Source of the DNA: Plantago ovata
Taxonomy: Eukaryota > Streptophyta > Magnoliopsida > Lamiales > Plantaginaceae
Length of the DNA: 64,000 bases
Reading direction: 5' to 3'
Assembly (NCBI GenBank): GCA_028274465.1
Contig: CM051456.1
Coordinates: forward strand, 127,860,880-127,924,879
In this document: positions 49,001 through 61,869 of the stretch, piece by piece
Position numbering within the stretch: the first letter of the stretch is position 1
How the letters are laid out: every line of letters begins with the position of its first letter
Program-made: the position numbers and the translations under genes
The notes under the pieces: generated by a model
Seen by the model: only the letters and a program-made list of their open reading frames with translations
What the model was told of the DNA's origin: nothing
The model's database searches: none

Positions 49001-49999
49001 AGAGTATAACGAGTTTTTAGTCTTACTGTAATGATATAGAATAAATTCCAAAGCAAACTAGAGAAGAAAAACACACGAAAACAAGTATCGAGCAAATGAA
49101 TGAACCTGTATTACACTTAATCCCATACTCACAGGTACCAATTCACACTTCTTTCAGTGATAACAGGTGAAACTAAGCTCATAATCGTTCAACCGAAATG
49201 CGTAAACCCGCCTCAACCACGTCCAAATGATCGCCTCTACCTTAAAAATCTCATAAATATGCAGACACCAGACTCTATCCCTCCTTTTCAATCCAAATCA
49301 CAAACACAATTGCAGAAAACAACTCAGAGAGATACTTGTTGACAGACCAGAATTCATATTATGTCACCTCGTTTTGTCTCATAATAGCCCTATCCCCTAT
49401 AAAATTCCTTCAATTGTATAGCCATAGCATAGGTTTTTTTTTACATTATAATACTCATATGTTTTCTTAAATTGTTTACGTGTTCCTTTTTCTTAGGATT
49501 TTGTAGCCTGTTTAGGTTTAATTTGGTGACAAATTTTTATCTCACAACTCACTAAACCAAACACCACCACACCCATCACCTACTAAACGTACAGATGATC
49601 AGTCATGAAACCAGACGAGCATTTACACAGCAATACTAACAAACACTTGCATATGTGTATAATACTGTATACAATAATGTGCACAGGCGAGAGATGAGAA
49701 GAAGGTACCAAAACGATGCTCTTGCAGAGGTGGTGAGTGGAAGCGGCGCCCAGGAGGTCGCGGCGAGCTTCGAGAGGGCGGTCGTAGTAATCGGAAGGAA
49801 CACGCTTGAAGAGGAAGTCATTGAAGGAGTTGGCGCGAAGGATTGAGGAAAGGCGCTCCTCTGTGGTGGTCGAAGGCTCGCCGGCGGCGCATGATGAGGA
49901 GAGAGAAAGGGGGTGAGAGAAATGACCGGTTTCGAGATCGGATATCCGTTGGAGGATTCGTGTTTGGACTCTCCCCAGCTCCACCAGTGCCTCCTCCAT
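46020..49999 (-). CDS. YbaK/prolyl-tRNA-synthetase-associated (editing) domain protein
   Basis: Bacterial members deacylate mischarged tRNA (for example Cys-tRNA-Pro). Five exons: 49709-49999, 48454-48531, 48263-48347, 47437-47525, 46020-46163 (687 bp, 228 aa, in frame). After a plant-specific N-terminus (MEEALVELGRVQTRILQRI) and a coiled stretch comes the YbaK domain: HHLCKSIVL, YSKYYVVIVQ, KIAKKKFN, RLAPEETSVMLTGYEHNAVT, then FFWLGGGEVDLKLG. The KKKFN and GGGEVDLKLG motifs are diagnostic. The start at 49999 is chosen as the conserved-looking MEEALVELG; an in-frame ATG upstream at 50134 would add a low-complexity stretch. The introns contain tandem duplications at 46639-46781 and 47017-47199. 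Confidence 0.88.
46639..46781. repeat. Two-copy 86-bp tandem duplication in YbaK-gene intron
   Basis: Copies start TCAATAGTTATAT at 46639 and 46725 and share GCAAAGTGCATCCATGG and ACACATTGAGTAGGTC. Confidence 0.88.
47017..47199. repeat. Nested short tandem duplications in YbaK-gene intron
   Basis: AAACAGGACTGCAGGATGC recurs 98 bp apart (47017 and 47115). CCTCTCAAGGACCTAATT recurs 26 bp apart near 47148 and 47174. Confidence 0.85.
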
Positions 50000-52215
50000 T
50001 CTTTGCAAAATTACCTTCCGGCTGTACTCTACCGTTAGTAGGAGTAATTCTTCAAGAAAAGAAAAGAAAAAAAAAAAGGGGTAATTCTTCGAATTATTTT
50101 TAGGGATTAGAGTTTGATTTGTAGAGTGAGGCACATAATAAAATTAGAATCGAACCTTTTTAATTATTTATGTCATTTTTTTTCACGTCCTAAGTGAACC
50201 GTTACATGTTCAACGTTGTTATAAAGTACTTATCCTATCATGTGTTTGATTGTTGAGGCTCATAATAATAAGATTAGAATCTAACTTTATAAATTATTTG
50301 TTTTTTTTTTTTTTCCCACAATTCATGTGAAATGTTACATTGTTCACCTTTATAAACTACCTCCTGTCCCAGCCCAGAAGCTTTTGACTTTCATATATTC
50401 TTGAATCTTGATTCCCAAATAGGCATGCTTATTGCTAGACCAAACAATCATGAGGTGTGTGTGGCATCTTTGAATATCTAAATTTTATACAGTATTTGGT
50501 CTAGATTTTCAGTTGAGTGTTATTGGTAGTATTAACTTTAGTCCATGGTTTGGAGCACCTAGATTTAGAAAGTGGAGAGTAAATTTCACACCTTCATGGC
50601 ACGTTCTTGCAGCACAAGTCACCACAATTATGTTAATTGATCACCCTGCAAGACCGACTATTGACCCTTAAATTGAGTGGGAAGTATAAGCACACGTACA
50701 AAGTATCTAGAATCTCAAGACTTTGATGTATCAATCAGTTGCATTAAATATGAGTTTTTTTTTTCAATTTTTAATGCTTTTTTCTTAGTGTAAGCGAAAG
50801 TAGAATGGGAGTACGTAATTTTGTTGCGCAAGTAAATGGCGTGGAGTGCAAACTGCAAACCATTACGTAACAACATTCCAGGATTTTGGCACCACCGCGA
50901 AACTAACCAATAACAATATAGGAAAAGTGAACGTTACATCAACTAGCCCATGCTCCGCCTCCGTACAACGGGAATACACTTATGGATCATGCACCGACGG
51001 AAGTATGCCAATTGCCCTCATCATTCCTTGATTTCTTTTCCCTCAAAAAAAAAAAATTCCTTGATTTCTTTTACCAATGATACTCCTTATATTTTTAATT
51101 TTAGTATGACAAAACAATATCTTCGAGTCAGTTTTAATAAGTAATAATTTCAGTTCAATATAAAGTTATTAAGTTATTTCCTGGTTGTTACTATATAACT
51201 AAATTTAATCCACTTCAAATTTATAAAATTCATTTTTAAGTTCAAATATATTAGATTCAGTTAAAAATTATTCAACCTAGACAACATAATTTCAGTGACA
51301 ATGAAAAAATATCAATTACTATCGCCTGTCAACATGCATGCATAAACTTATAGTACCCCTATTATTATTATTATTTATTTTTTTATTTTTTATTTTTTTT
51401 GAAACGATAAATATTACAACTACTCCTACAATAATGCTATACAATTTTCCTCCTAAACCATTTTATTTCTCCACATCGAAACCAACATTATAACTCCGCC
51501 ACGGGATCAACCCCTACACCTCTCCTTCACTACCCCTAGCATTATCAAAACACCATGTAGTAGTGTAGCTCTAAATGATATAGTAAAAATGAAATGTATT
51601 TGTTACATAAACTAGGAGTCACTAAAGAGTATTTAACAATAAATTTAAAGGAATATCATTACAATATTAAAGTTTACATGCATTATATCCTATTATTTTA
51701 TTCAATTTGAGGCCCATTTCTTTTCATTTTTGAGATTGATATTCGTAATTTATTATTTATGAATGTAAAAGAAAAATAAAATATTACTTTATTATCTTTC
51801 TAAATTATTTTCAAAATCTTGGAAGGAAATAAAGAAACGAGAGAGGTTGTGAATTTGACCAAAAGAAATTACGTATGTATGTATAACGTATTTTCAAAGT
51901 GTGCAATTGTAATGAATCCGTGACCTTTGGGTATGGACTTTACTTACTTTTTTTGTTACAGGCTACGAACACATTGAATTTATACATATTTACTTTGTAT
52001 TTGTATGTAATACGTATTTCAATACACACCCCAAAACAGTATTGATGCAATGATGCTTCATGCTTCCTAGCCGCTATATATATCCACCCCGCTCTTGACT
52101 AAACCTCCAAACCCAATCGAAACAAAACACAAATCATTTCATTTCCCACTATCTTCCAAACCAATTTCTCATTTCATTTCAGTTTCATAACCAAACCAAC
52201 CAATCACAAAGCAAA
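50000..52215. other. Divergent intergenic region, YbaK-domain gene and LDH1
   Basis: Contains the upstream regions of both genes. Low-complexity ATT/TTTA sequence lies near 51357-51400. No coding sequence recognised. Confidence 0.45.
52075..52083 (+). promoter_or_regulatory. TATA box of LDH1
   Basis: TATATATAT lies about 135 bp upstream of the ATG, followed by a C/A-rich leader typical of plant 5' UTRs. Confidence 0.5.
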
Positions 52216-53946
52216 ATGGCAATGCACAAGAGCGGATCCTCTTCTCACTTCGGCCCGGGCGGCCTCGACCTCTCCCAAGCCTTCTTCTCCCCCATCCCCA
52301 ACGCCTCCCCACGCGCCACCCCCAAACGCGCCACCAAAATTACCGTCGTCGGCGTTGGCAACGTCGGCATGGCCATCGCACAGACGATCCTCACTCAGGA
52401 CCTCGTCGACGAGCTCACCTTAGTCGACGCCAAGGAGGACAAGCTCCGCGGCGAGGTTCTCGATCTGCAACACGCCGCCGCGTTCCTCCCACGCACCAAA
52501 ATCAACGCGTCGCTTGACTACAAGGACACGGCGGACTCCGATCTGTGCATAATTACGGCCGGAGCGCGGCAGAATCCGGGGGAGAGCAGGTTGAATTTGT
52601 TGCAGAGGAATGTGGCGCTTTTTAGGCATATTGTGCCGCCATTGGCGAAATACTCACCCGATTCGATCATAGTGGTGGTTTCGAATCCGGTTGATGTGTT
52701 GACTTATGTGGCGTGGAAGCTGTCGGGTTTTCCGTCGAACCGAGTTATTGGGTCCGGGACAAATTTGGATTCCTCGCGGTTTAGGTTTTTGATTGCGGAT
52801 CATCTCGATGTTAATGCTCAGGACGTTCAGGTCGGTGGTCACTTTTCAGTTTTCACTTTATAAATAATCTCTAAAGTTTTAATTTATTACTAGTATACTA
52901 CTCCTAGTTCTCCTTGACAAACTTTCTGTCGACATATGGTACTTATAAATTAGCACTTCTAGTGACTAGACACTAGTGGACAGGTTGGGAATAATATCTA
53001 GTAATACCTATTTGATCTTATACAAGTCCCGACACTGCGTGAGTTTCAACCGAACTCGAATATAAAACTGGATCGTTAAAGAAAAAACTTTATCTAGCGA
53101 GCCAGTCCAAATACTCGATAAGTGTTGGATCACATAACACATACTGTACTACCGTATGTCTGTTTCAACCCTTTTTTCTTTTTTTTTTAATTTTAATTCA
53201 CATCTTTATTTATGGGTAAAAAACATGGATTTGTTTTACGTGATAGTGCTATGTTTATTATGATATGCTTTGTAGTAATATGTTATGTAATTTAACTGAT
53301 AAACTAACTGTCTGTAAATTAAGAGTAGCTGATTTGATAAATGTAGAATATTAGACCAATCAATTCGATCATGTAACATATTTAATATGATCAAATGACA
53401 AATGGGCTAATCTATTTTTAAGATATAATATAAGTGAAGAATAGAGCGTCCATAAACAGAGATATGAGGCCATAAATTTGATGCAATTATAATCATTTGC
53501 AGGCCTACATAGTTGGAGAGCACGGCGACAGTTCTGTTGCACTATGGTCAAGCATAAGTGTAGGCGGAGTACCCGTTCTCAGCTTCTTGGAGAGGAACCA
53601 AATCGCCTACGAGAAGGAAACCTTAGAGAACATACACAAACAAGTCGTGCAGAGCGCATATGAAGTCATCAAACTCAAAGGCTACACATCCTGGGCGGTT
53701 GGCTACTCAGTCGCTAACTTGGCTTTCACTTTGTTGAGGGACCAGCGAAGGATCCACCCTGTCTCAGTTCTTGCAAAGGGGTTTTATGACATCGATGGTG
53801 GAGACGTTTTCCTCAGCTTACCCGCTCAGCTGGGAAAGAGTGGGGTGCTGGGAGTGACCAATGTGCACCTTACTGATGAGGAACAGAACAAGCTTAGGGA
53901 CTCTGCTAGAACCATTCTCGAGGTTCAAAGCCAGTTGGGACTTTAA
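52216..53946 (+). CDS. LDH: L-lactate dehydrogenase, copy 1
   Basis: Converts pyruvate and NADH to L-lactate in the cytosol; in plants it is typically induced by low oxygen. Two exons: 52216-52830 and 53503-53946 (1059 bp, 352 aa, in frame). The NAD-binding loop GVGNVG is at residues 46-51. The substrate-specificity loop [17 protein letters not shown] carries Gln where malate dehydrogenases have Arg. The catalytic His is residue 212 in GEHGDSS, at the start of exon 2. The plant-specific N-terminal extension ([17 protein letters not shown]) is present. The 5' coding half is GC-rich compared with its surroundings. It shares about nine of ten residues with LDH2 at 60495. Confidence 0.97.
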
Positions 53947-54834
53947 TCTATTATTAGATACATGGACGTTAACAAAATCTGATGCTTGTTTTGTTGAATT
54001 TCTACACCAACCTTTTTGTCAAACTAGCTATGTAAATTAGTGACTGGCTTTATTTTGCGTGGCTTTGTGGTTGCATGTTATGTTTACATTAAGGATTTCG
54101 AATTTTGATGTATTAATGTATTATAAATAATTAGTTTAATGTCATAACCTCCTTAAGTAAATTCTCTTTAAATTAACTCGAGTTTTAATTGTTTTGATCC
54201 AAAAAGTTGATGTTGTAAACACCACTACTATAACTTATCTAGTACTAAGTAACTTTTGACAAAAACATATTAATTTATCTAATATGTCAGCTTTATTATC
54301 CTTAAATTAATCAACTTATATTTTTAAATTAAAACTATTGCATTCAATTTATCCTCAAATTAAGTTGTATTTTAGTTCTTTTTGTCCAAAAAATTGAGTT
54401 TGAAAACACTACTACAACTTATCTAACTTTCAAATAATTTTTTACAAACACCAATCAAATTCTCTAATAAGTTATAGGTCAAGTTTATCAACTTCTCCTT
54501 AACATAATCGACTTATTTTAAGTTGAAATTATTGAAACACCCTCTCAGTGTATTTGTATCACAATTACGTAAGTTAGTGGGAAGTTGAATTTTTTATTCA
54601 AAACACATAAATATCCATAGTCTATATAACTCTAAGAGAGAGAGAGTAAATGTTAACTGGACTAAATTTTATTTTATTTTAAAATCATAAAATTTAACAA
54701 ATCGTAAATATTACATATAAAATGTTTATCATTGTTGTCTATGAGACCAGTTCGCTGTTTAAAATGAGTGAATGAATTTAGTTTTCGGATGATTGAAGTC
54801 CGCGCTGTGTCGAGATACTTTGAAATAAACCATC

Positions 54835-54865
54835 CATCTATCTATCTATCTATCTATCTATCTAT
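54835..54865. repeat. (ATCT)n microsatellite
   Basis: About seven tetranucleotide units, slightly more than 150 bp upstream of the orphan candidate's ATG. Confidence 0.92.
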
Positions 54866-55002
54866 ATATTCATTAAAGGAGAGATATTTCAAAGCTTCTC
54901 TGCAGCCACATGTCCTATTATTATTGGTTCTTATCCCTCCACGTGTCCACCGATTAACACCTTCAGCTCCTCAATCAGATTAATACCTTCGCAAACAGAA
55001 AA

Positions 55003-55668
55003 ATGAAATCAAAGAGTTTTAGAACCAAATTCGATTTTCTGCTACTGTGGTACACCTTCACATTAACGTCGATTTCATTAACCAAATTCGATTCAATCCC
55101 GTCGTCAATTCCAATCCGATCGATGACCCCGAAGCATTCGACAGCACCGCTAGAGAGAGAGCAATGCGATCAGGTAACTATTATAGTACAATCCCCTTTT
55201 TATCCGTTTGAATCTGAATTCCACCGAAAGTCGGCCATATCTATGCTTCGAGAAGGGCCTGGCTGGATTCAAAATCATCTCACAAACAAAAGCACAATGT
55301 TGTACGATTATTCAGCTAACTCAGACATTCATGGAGGTCTTTTGTTTAATTTGTATATTCGATACCATATCATGCTTTAGAATGAGATTATGTCCATTTC
55401 ATCTTACCTGTTTGGATTATTCATCCCCAAATTATCACTTTTCTCATACATGTCTCCTTTACACTTTTCTCATACATGTCTCCTTTATTCTACATGACAG
55501 TATGACACGATACTGTTACTTGCTAATTTTGCCAACCACTAATGCTTGCCGCCTTGCCCCTAATCATGATTTTCCTTTCCGCAGGATTACAGGGGAGACA
55601 ATTGCGGGTCAAATTTCATAGTCGAATATCAGTATACTTGGACAATAAATATAAGCATCCCCAACTTA
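55003..55668 (+). CDS. Possible small secreted protein, first two exons, family unknown
   Basis: Exon 1 (55003-55173, 57 codons) starts with an ATG and a hydrophobic leader (FDFLLLWYTFTLTSISL) and ends REQCDQ before GTAACT. Exon 2 (55585-55668, 28 codons) follows GCAG, keeps phase 0 and reads DYRGDNCGSNFIVEYQYTWT before GTAAGA. Both exons are whole numbers of codons, which favours a real gene. Later exons are uncertain: a TGCAG acceptor near 55798 would end the protein within a few residues, and a stretch near 57245-57388 is another possible terminal exon. I do not recognise the family. It could be a gene fragment. Confidence 0.3.
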
Positions 55669-58279
55669 GTAAGAGAATCAACCTCTGCTTTAATTTGAGA
55701 AGAGAATTTTTGTGCTACCTTAATATGACTCTATGATGTATTACTTGAATTATATATTTTTTTAATTGATTGGGATCTCCTAAATCTCATCCTTTGCAGT
55801 GCAGCCAGTCTAATTAATGTATTGTAATGATCCAGATTTATGATCCAAGTAAGAAGTCAATTATTAATACACACTGAGCGCTGTGATCAAACTACGATAG
55901 TTACTGCGATTGACATGGATGATGCTACAGGTTTCCTTATCTTTATCTTTGTATCAACACTCTTATCTTGCAAATAATGACTCAAATTATGTTGTTATAG
56001 CTAGATTCTGCTAATCTGCTTGAGCATAAGTCATTTTGGTTGCGTCTCAATGTTGTTAGTAACATTGTTTTATCTTGCTTTATGTCGGTCAAAGAGACAT
56101 TCAATGCAGTAAGGCAATTCCAGGAATTAAGATATATTTCTCATGATGTATACTTGCACTCTTGAATCTATATTTCACGTTAGGCACAACTATTGTGTTG
56201 AGTGCAAGGATGCTACTTAAGTTAAATACTTTGCATTGGCCAAGCCCCAATAAAATTGAATTGCACATTTCCACAATCAAATATTCCATGACTTAACTGT
56301 GTTCCATAATAGATAGCTGCCTAATCAAGTGTTGAAAACTATGGTAGTTGTTGTAGTATTTCAGGAAGCGGTGTTGTTGTAGTTGTTGTAGTATTTATGT
56401 CACTCATGCCATGGTGATGATCCTGACACTACAAGTTTTATAACTTACTACATGTTATATGTTGATTCAGTGGTATTATACTCGATATGTCTCCCCGATG
56501 CTTTTTATCTTAAAAAAAGATGATTTATAGTCCTTAGGCAGAAAACGTTTGAGCCAGTTGGACATGAAGTCAAGAATATTTCTTTTTCATTAGGTGCAGA
56601 GAATAGAGTGAAGGGGAGAGGACCTCACTAGCATGTTTTCCGTCGATTTGTCATGAAGCTCCGTTGATCTGAGGATGGTTGGATGCACATTTTTTGTGCA
56701 TTCTTCTTTTATTTATGTTTTTTTATTTGATGTTAATAACTCCGATGAATGAGTTGTTTTCCTTATTTCCTGCTATGTTTGTTGATCCAGGTGAGCTGAT
56801 AATGTTTATGTTTGAGGTTTGCTTTGTTCTCAAGTATATGCATCACAAATGTTACAACATTGTCGGAGACATGTCATCTAAAAGGTATTGTTAGAGAACC
56901 ATTTCCATTGAGATATGAAAGAGTCTGGATTATGATAGCTTAAAAATAGACAGTTCCAAGAGCAATAACTTCAATAAGTTTTGAGTTCGTTGTGCAATTT
57001 TTCCCGTTAATTGTTGTTTGATTGAGTGAGAAAGTGACAACGGTTGTGCTAGGAATTCTTATTGTGGTGTTATTCTGAATGGCGGTGGAGCATGCTTGGT
57101 TCTACTCTCCGTTCAATTGTCTAGCTAATTTCTTGGTTAAACTCTTTCTGTTATGTGACTTATGTGATATGTCATGATAATTTTTCCTATGTTTTATTTT
57201 ACCCCAGTCACAGTCAGGTACTTTTTCTACAACCATTGGATTAAGGAGATTGGATTTTGTTACAGGTCCAATTTCACAAAGCGGAAGTAGCTGGAAAGAT
57301 GACACTTGGTGTGGGCAGACAAAAACAGAAAACAGAATGATACCTTGCGTCCAAAGGGTGGACGATGATCTGGTCTATTCATATATTCTATAACAAAGAG
57401 CACTTTTCCCTCAATTACTTTTTAGAATTTTGTTGATTTTCAATACTGAAGTTCGCAAATTCAAAGTCATAAATGAAATCAGAGAATTTCTAAATCTCTG
57501 AGTTCAAAAAATAAAAAAGTTTGGTAGTCTATGATGGTTAGTATATGTGCTTGACATGTTTCTTTTTTTCTTTCTGGTTTTTATTTCATTTGCAACCTAA
57601 CTTATGAGGATTGGAAATTATCATTCTGAACCTATTCCCCATCGATCAGAACTAGTGATGCATGGTTGGGAAGAGTTTTGAAATATCTATTTATATTGCT
57701 TAAAATTAAAATCTCTGCATCTTGATATGTAGTGTAGTTGTTAGCGCTTTTGGCCTTGCTGTGCCCTTTTGGCCATGAATGTTTTTATGTATCTTCTTTT
57801 TTCTTTTTTATTGGAGTGGCATTAGATAAATAAAAAACAATGAATGTTTACACAAAATTTGTGGGCAACTGAGAAACAAGTTGTACTCCCACTCCTTTAG
57901 AAATAGCAAAATCAATCATAGAAAAAATATGATAGCAATACGCACTCCAACATCCTGAGCTAAAGCGAAATCCGGACTCTAACAAGCAAAGCAAGTAAGC
58001 AACATCATTAGCATCCGACTCCCCAAGTGTCGAAAAGGAGAAAGGAATGAATCCATATGAATTTAATGGTGTGCAATTATGATATGAAATACAAAATTAA
58101 ATTTCATGTTTCTGTTCTATATGGCTATTGAATAAAGATAGCATATCAAGCTCACATTCACAGGGCTATATTGCCAATTTAAAAGTGGGAAGAAGATTAA
58201 ATTTGATTTACGCATCACTTGACATGCTTATTTCGTAAGAATATGATGATTCTTATGTCACACTGCATATGAACTATTA

Positions 58280-59840
58280 TCGCCTTTTACCGGGTCTATT
58301 TCATAATACTTTAGCGTTCAATGCATGGGTCCATTCATCAATACTTTAAAACATTAACTGCATTTGACGGGTTTACTCCGTGATAATTTACAATACTAAC
58401 TGCGTTTGAAATATCTATTCAACCATATTTTAGAATATTAATTGATTTCGACGGGTCTATTCCGTAATAGTTTAGAACACCAACTGTTGTTAACGGGTCT
58501 ATTTCATAATATTTCAAAACACTAGCTACGATTAATGGACGTATTTTACCATACTTTAGAACACTAACTGTTGGTGATGGTCAGGTTTATCCGGCAATGC
58601 TTTAGAACACTAAACACTAAATGTTTTGAGCGAGTATATTCCCATACTTTAAAACATTAAGATCGTTCGACTAGTCTATTCTGATATACTTTAGAACCCT
58701 AAAAAATTTTAATATGCATTTCTTATGCTCTTGTGGCAATAAAATCTTTTTGCTGTTTAGAAAAACAAAATGGAAGTCTTGGTGATGTCGTAGAGGATCA
58801 CTTGGGCATGGCGTCTACGAAAATAGATGGATCATTATCACCTGAATTTGCTGTGTTTGATGCGTTTTATTCCGCAATATTCTAGAATACTAAATGTCGG
58901 GTACATACCGCATTAACTTAGAATAATAACTTTATTCGATGGGGTCTATCCGCAATAATTTAGAAGACTATTTGTATTCGACTGGTCTATTCCGCGATAA
59001 TTTTTAACACGAATTGCATTTGACTGATCTATATGCCGCAATAACTTAGAACATTAAATATGTTTAAGAGTCTATTCCATGATAATTTAAAAAATAATTG
59101 TACTTCATATGTCTATTTCATAATAATTTAGAACACTACATGTATTCGACGGGTCTATTATGCAATAATTTAGAAAACTAACTGTGTTCGATGAGTCTAT
59201 TCCACAAGAATGTAGAATACTAATCGTATTCAACAGGTGCAATAAGTTAGGACACTAATGTGTTCATCAGGTCTTTTCTCAATAATTTAAAACACTAATT
59301 TTCTGACGGGCCTATTCCACTGTGTTTTAGAACATTAAATGTGTTTTGCGGTTCTATTTCGTAAATTTTAGCATACGAACTTTGTCCGCATGTGTATTTT
59401 GTAATATATTAGAATATTTATTGTGTTTGACGGTTCTACTATCTGATAATTTAGAACAAAAACTGTTTTCGACGGGTCTATTCCGTAGTGTTTTTTATTG
59501 GCGTATTTCGTATTGTTTGACGGGTCTATTCTACAGTAATTTGAATACTAACTTTGTTCGAAGGGTGTATTCTGTAGTAATTTGAATATTAATTTTGTTC
59601 GAAGGATGTATTTCACAATAATTTATAACACATGCTGCATTTGACGGGGCTATTCTGTAATATTTAGTACACTCACTGTGTTTGATGGGTCTATTCCACA
59701 GAATTATAAAATACTAACTTTGTTGGACAAGTGTATTCCGTAATAATTTAAAAGAATAACTGCGTTCGATAGGTGTATTTGCAATAATTTAAAACAATAA
59801 CTATGTTCAACGGGTCTATTACATAATAATTTAGCATAAC
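58280..59840. repeat. Degenerate 42-bp minisatellite, about 35 units
   Basis: Repeated units of about 41-45 bp share GACGGGTCTATTCC, then TAATAATTTAGAACACTAACTG and TGTTCGA or TTTGA. Copies diverge strongly from each other. The array is broken near 58690-58850 by an unrelated insert. It ends about 650 bp upstream of the LDH2 start codon. Confidence 0.92.
58755..58860 (+). pseudogene. Exon-like insert inside the minisatellite
   Basis: After TTTAG, an open frame reads QNGSLGDVVEDHLGMASTKI and continues to SLSPEFAVFDAF, into the next repeat unit. The acidic, codon-like composition differs from the repeat. I do not recognise the source gene. It may be a captured exon fragment or chance. Confidence 0.25.
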
Positions 59841-60494
59841 AATCAATAAAAATGAATGAAAATGTCGTTCATTTTAAATTTTAATGATTTTTATTTGATT
59901 GTTCATTTAATCATTTGTGGATCTACTATTACACGTCGACGGGCTATTACTAAATAGTATGATGTTCAACTATAAATTTAGTAGGCTAAGTACATGATTA
60001 TGATGGTAATAAAATTGTTGACATGTAGAGTTTTCATCTTTATGATGAATTTTGTTTTATTTGCAAGATAATGTGACGTTTGAATATTATTATTTGAGAA
60101 TGACTATTCCCCGTCGAGTTATTTACTTGTACGTGTAGATATAGAGATTATTACAGATTTTTTTTATGGATTATTATAGCTTTTTTTATGGATGGTCTTT
60201 TTCACAACATTAATCTATTTATAGCAAATAAAATAATGAAACACATTTCCAGACAAATGCTCAACATGCGATTCAGCATGGACACTTGTCCTCCTATACT
60301 CTCGTACATGCAATGTTACTATTTTAACCTGGTTAACCCATTTTAGGAGTTAGTTCGAAGGCTTTAAAACAAAGCTCCAAACGACTACCAATTATTTAAT
60401 TCCCAGTTCCCAGTATATCTAGCTGCTGAATAAACTGCAGATTGCAGAAGCAGAACCAATTTTCAGTTTCATTAAACAAATCACAATCACAAAA

Positions 60495-61869
60495 ATGAAC
60501 AAAAGCGGATCCTCATCTCACTTTGGGCCGGGCGGACTCGACCTCTCCCAAGCCTTCTTCTCCTCAATCCCCAACGCCTCCCCACGCGCCACTCCCAAAC
60601 GCGCCACCAAAATCACCGTCGTGGGCGTGGGAAACGTCGGCATGGCAATCGCACAAACGATCCTCACTCAGGACCTCGTAGACGAGCTCATCTTAGTCGA
60701 CGCCAAGGAGGACAAGCTCCGTGGCGAGGTCCTTGATCTGCAACACGCGGCCGCGTTCCTGCCACGCACCAAAATCAAAGCGTCGTTTGACTACAAGGAA
60801 ACGGCTGACTCCCACTTGTGTATAGTCACGGCCGGAGCCAGGCAGAATCCGGGAGAGAGTAGGTTGAATCTGTTGCAGAGGAATGTGGAGCTGTTTAGGC
60901 ATATTTTGCCGCCATTAGCGAAATACTCCCCCGATTCGATTATTATGGTGGTTTCCAATCCGGTTGATTTGTTAACTTATGTGGCGTGGAAGCTGTCGGG
61001 TTTTCCGGCGAATCGGGTTATTGGATCCGGGACAAATTTGGATTCTTCGAGATTTAGGTTTTTGATTGCGGATCATCTCGATGTTAATGCTCAGGACGTT
61101 CAGGTTGGTGGTCACTTTTCAGTTTTCGGTACATTATGTTAAATAATCCGTCAATTATTTCAGAGGTGTTTGTGTAAAAAAAAAACCAATCTATTTAAGA
61201 TATTAATGATGAAGAATATGTGCATGCCAGAACTAGAAATTCATATGTATCATTTTTTGAAAACGGAGTGGCAAAAGTTGAAACATTTGTAAAAATTATC
61301 TTTAAAAATTTCGAAAGATCGTGAATTCTACCTATGTGTATATCAATGAAGAATAGTGTCCATAAACAAGTGTTTCATCCTTTCAGGCCATAACTATGAT
61401 ATGATGCAAATATAATAATTTGCAGGCCTACATAATCGGAGAGCATGGTGACAGTTCCGTGGCACTATGGTCAAGCATAAGTGTAGGCGGAGTACCCGTT
61501 CTCAGCTTCTTGGAGAGGAACCAAATTGCCTACGAGAAGGAAACCTTAGAGAATATACACAAAAAAGTCGTGCAGAGCGCATACGAAGTGATCAAACTCA
61601 AAGGCTACACGTCCTGGGCGGTTGGATATTCCGTCGCTAACTTGGCTTTCACGTTGTTGAGGGACCAGCGAAGGATCCACCCTGTCTCAGTTCTTGCAAA
61701 GGGGTTTTACGACATCGATGGTGGAGACGTTTTCCTCAGCTTGCCCGCGCAGCTCGGAAAGAGCGGGGTGTTGGGAGTGACCAATGTGCACCTTACTGTT
61801 GAGGAACAGAACAAGCTTAAGGAATCTGCTAGAACCATTCTTGAGGTTCAAAGCCAGTTAGGACTTTAA
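60495..61869 (+). CDS. LDH: L-lactate dehydrogenase, copy 2
   Basis: Same enzyme as copy 1. Two exons, 60495-61103 and 61426-61869 (1053 bp, 350 aa, in frame). It has the same NAD loop GVGNVG, the Gln-type specificity loop [10 protein letters not shown] and catalytic His in GEHGDSS. It begins [10 protein letters not shown], two residues shorter than copy 1. The intron sits at the same codon but is about 320 bp rather than 670 bp. The first 20 bp of both introns remain similar (GGTGGTCACTTTTCAGTTTT), showing a fairly recent duplication. Changes in exon 1 cluster in [13 protein letters not shown] and [12 protein letters not shown]. All visible catalytic residues are kept, so it is probably active. 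Confidence 0.96.

Larger units (their letters stand above)
53947..60494. other. 6.5-kb spacer between LDH copies
   Basis: Contains an (ATCT)n microsatellite (54835-54865), a weak two-exon orphan candidate (55003-55668) and the 58280-59840 minisatellite. Other short exon-like stretches, such as one near 57245-57388, could not be joined into a gene. Confidence 0.5.

Noticed and set aside
49583-50134. 183-aa ORF as the first exon of the YbaK-domain gene from its first ATG
   Set aside because: The extra N-terminus is low-complexity and probably 5' UTR. The 3' part runs past a good donor at 49709.
58280-59840. CRISPR-like array
   Set aside because: Units are tandem with no unique spacers, are strongly diverged, and lie in a plant nuclear genome.
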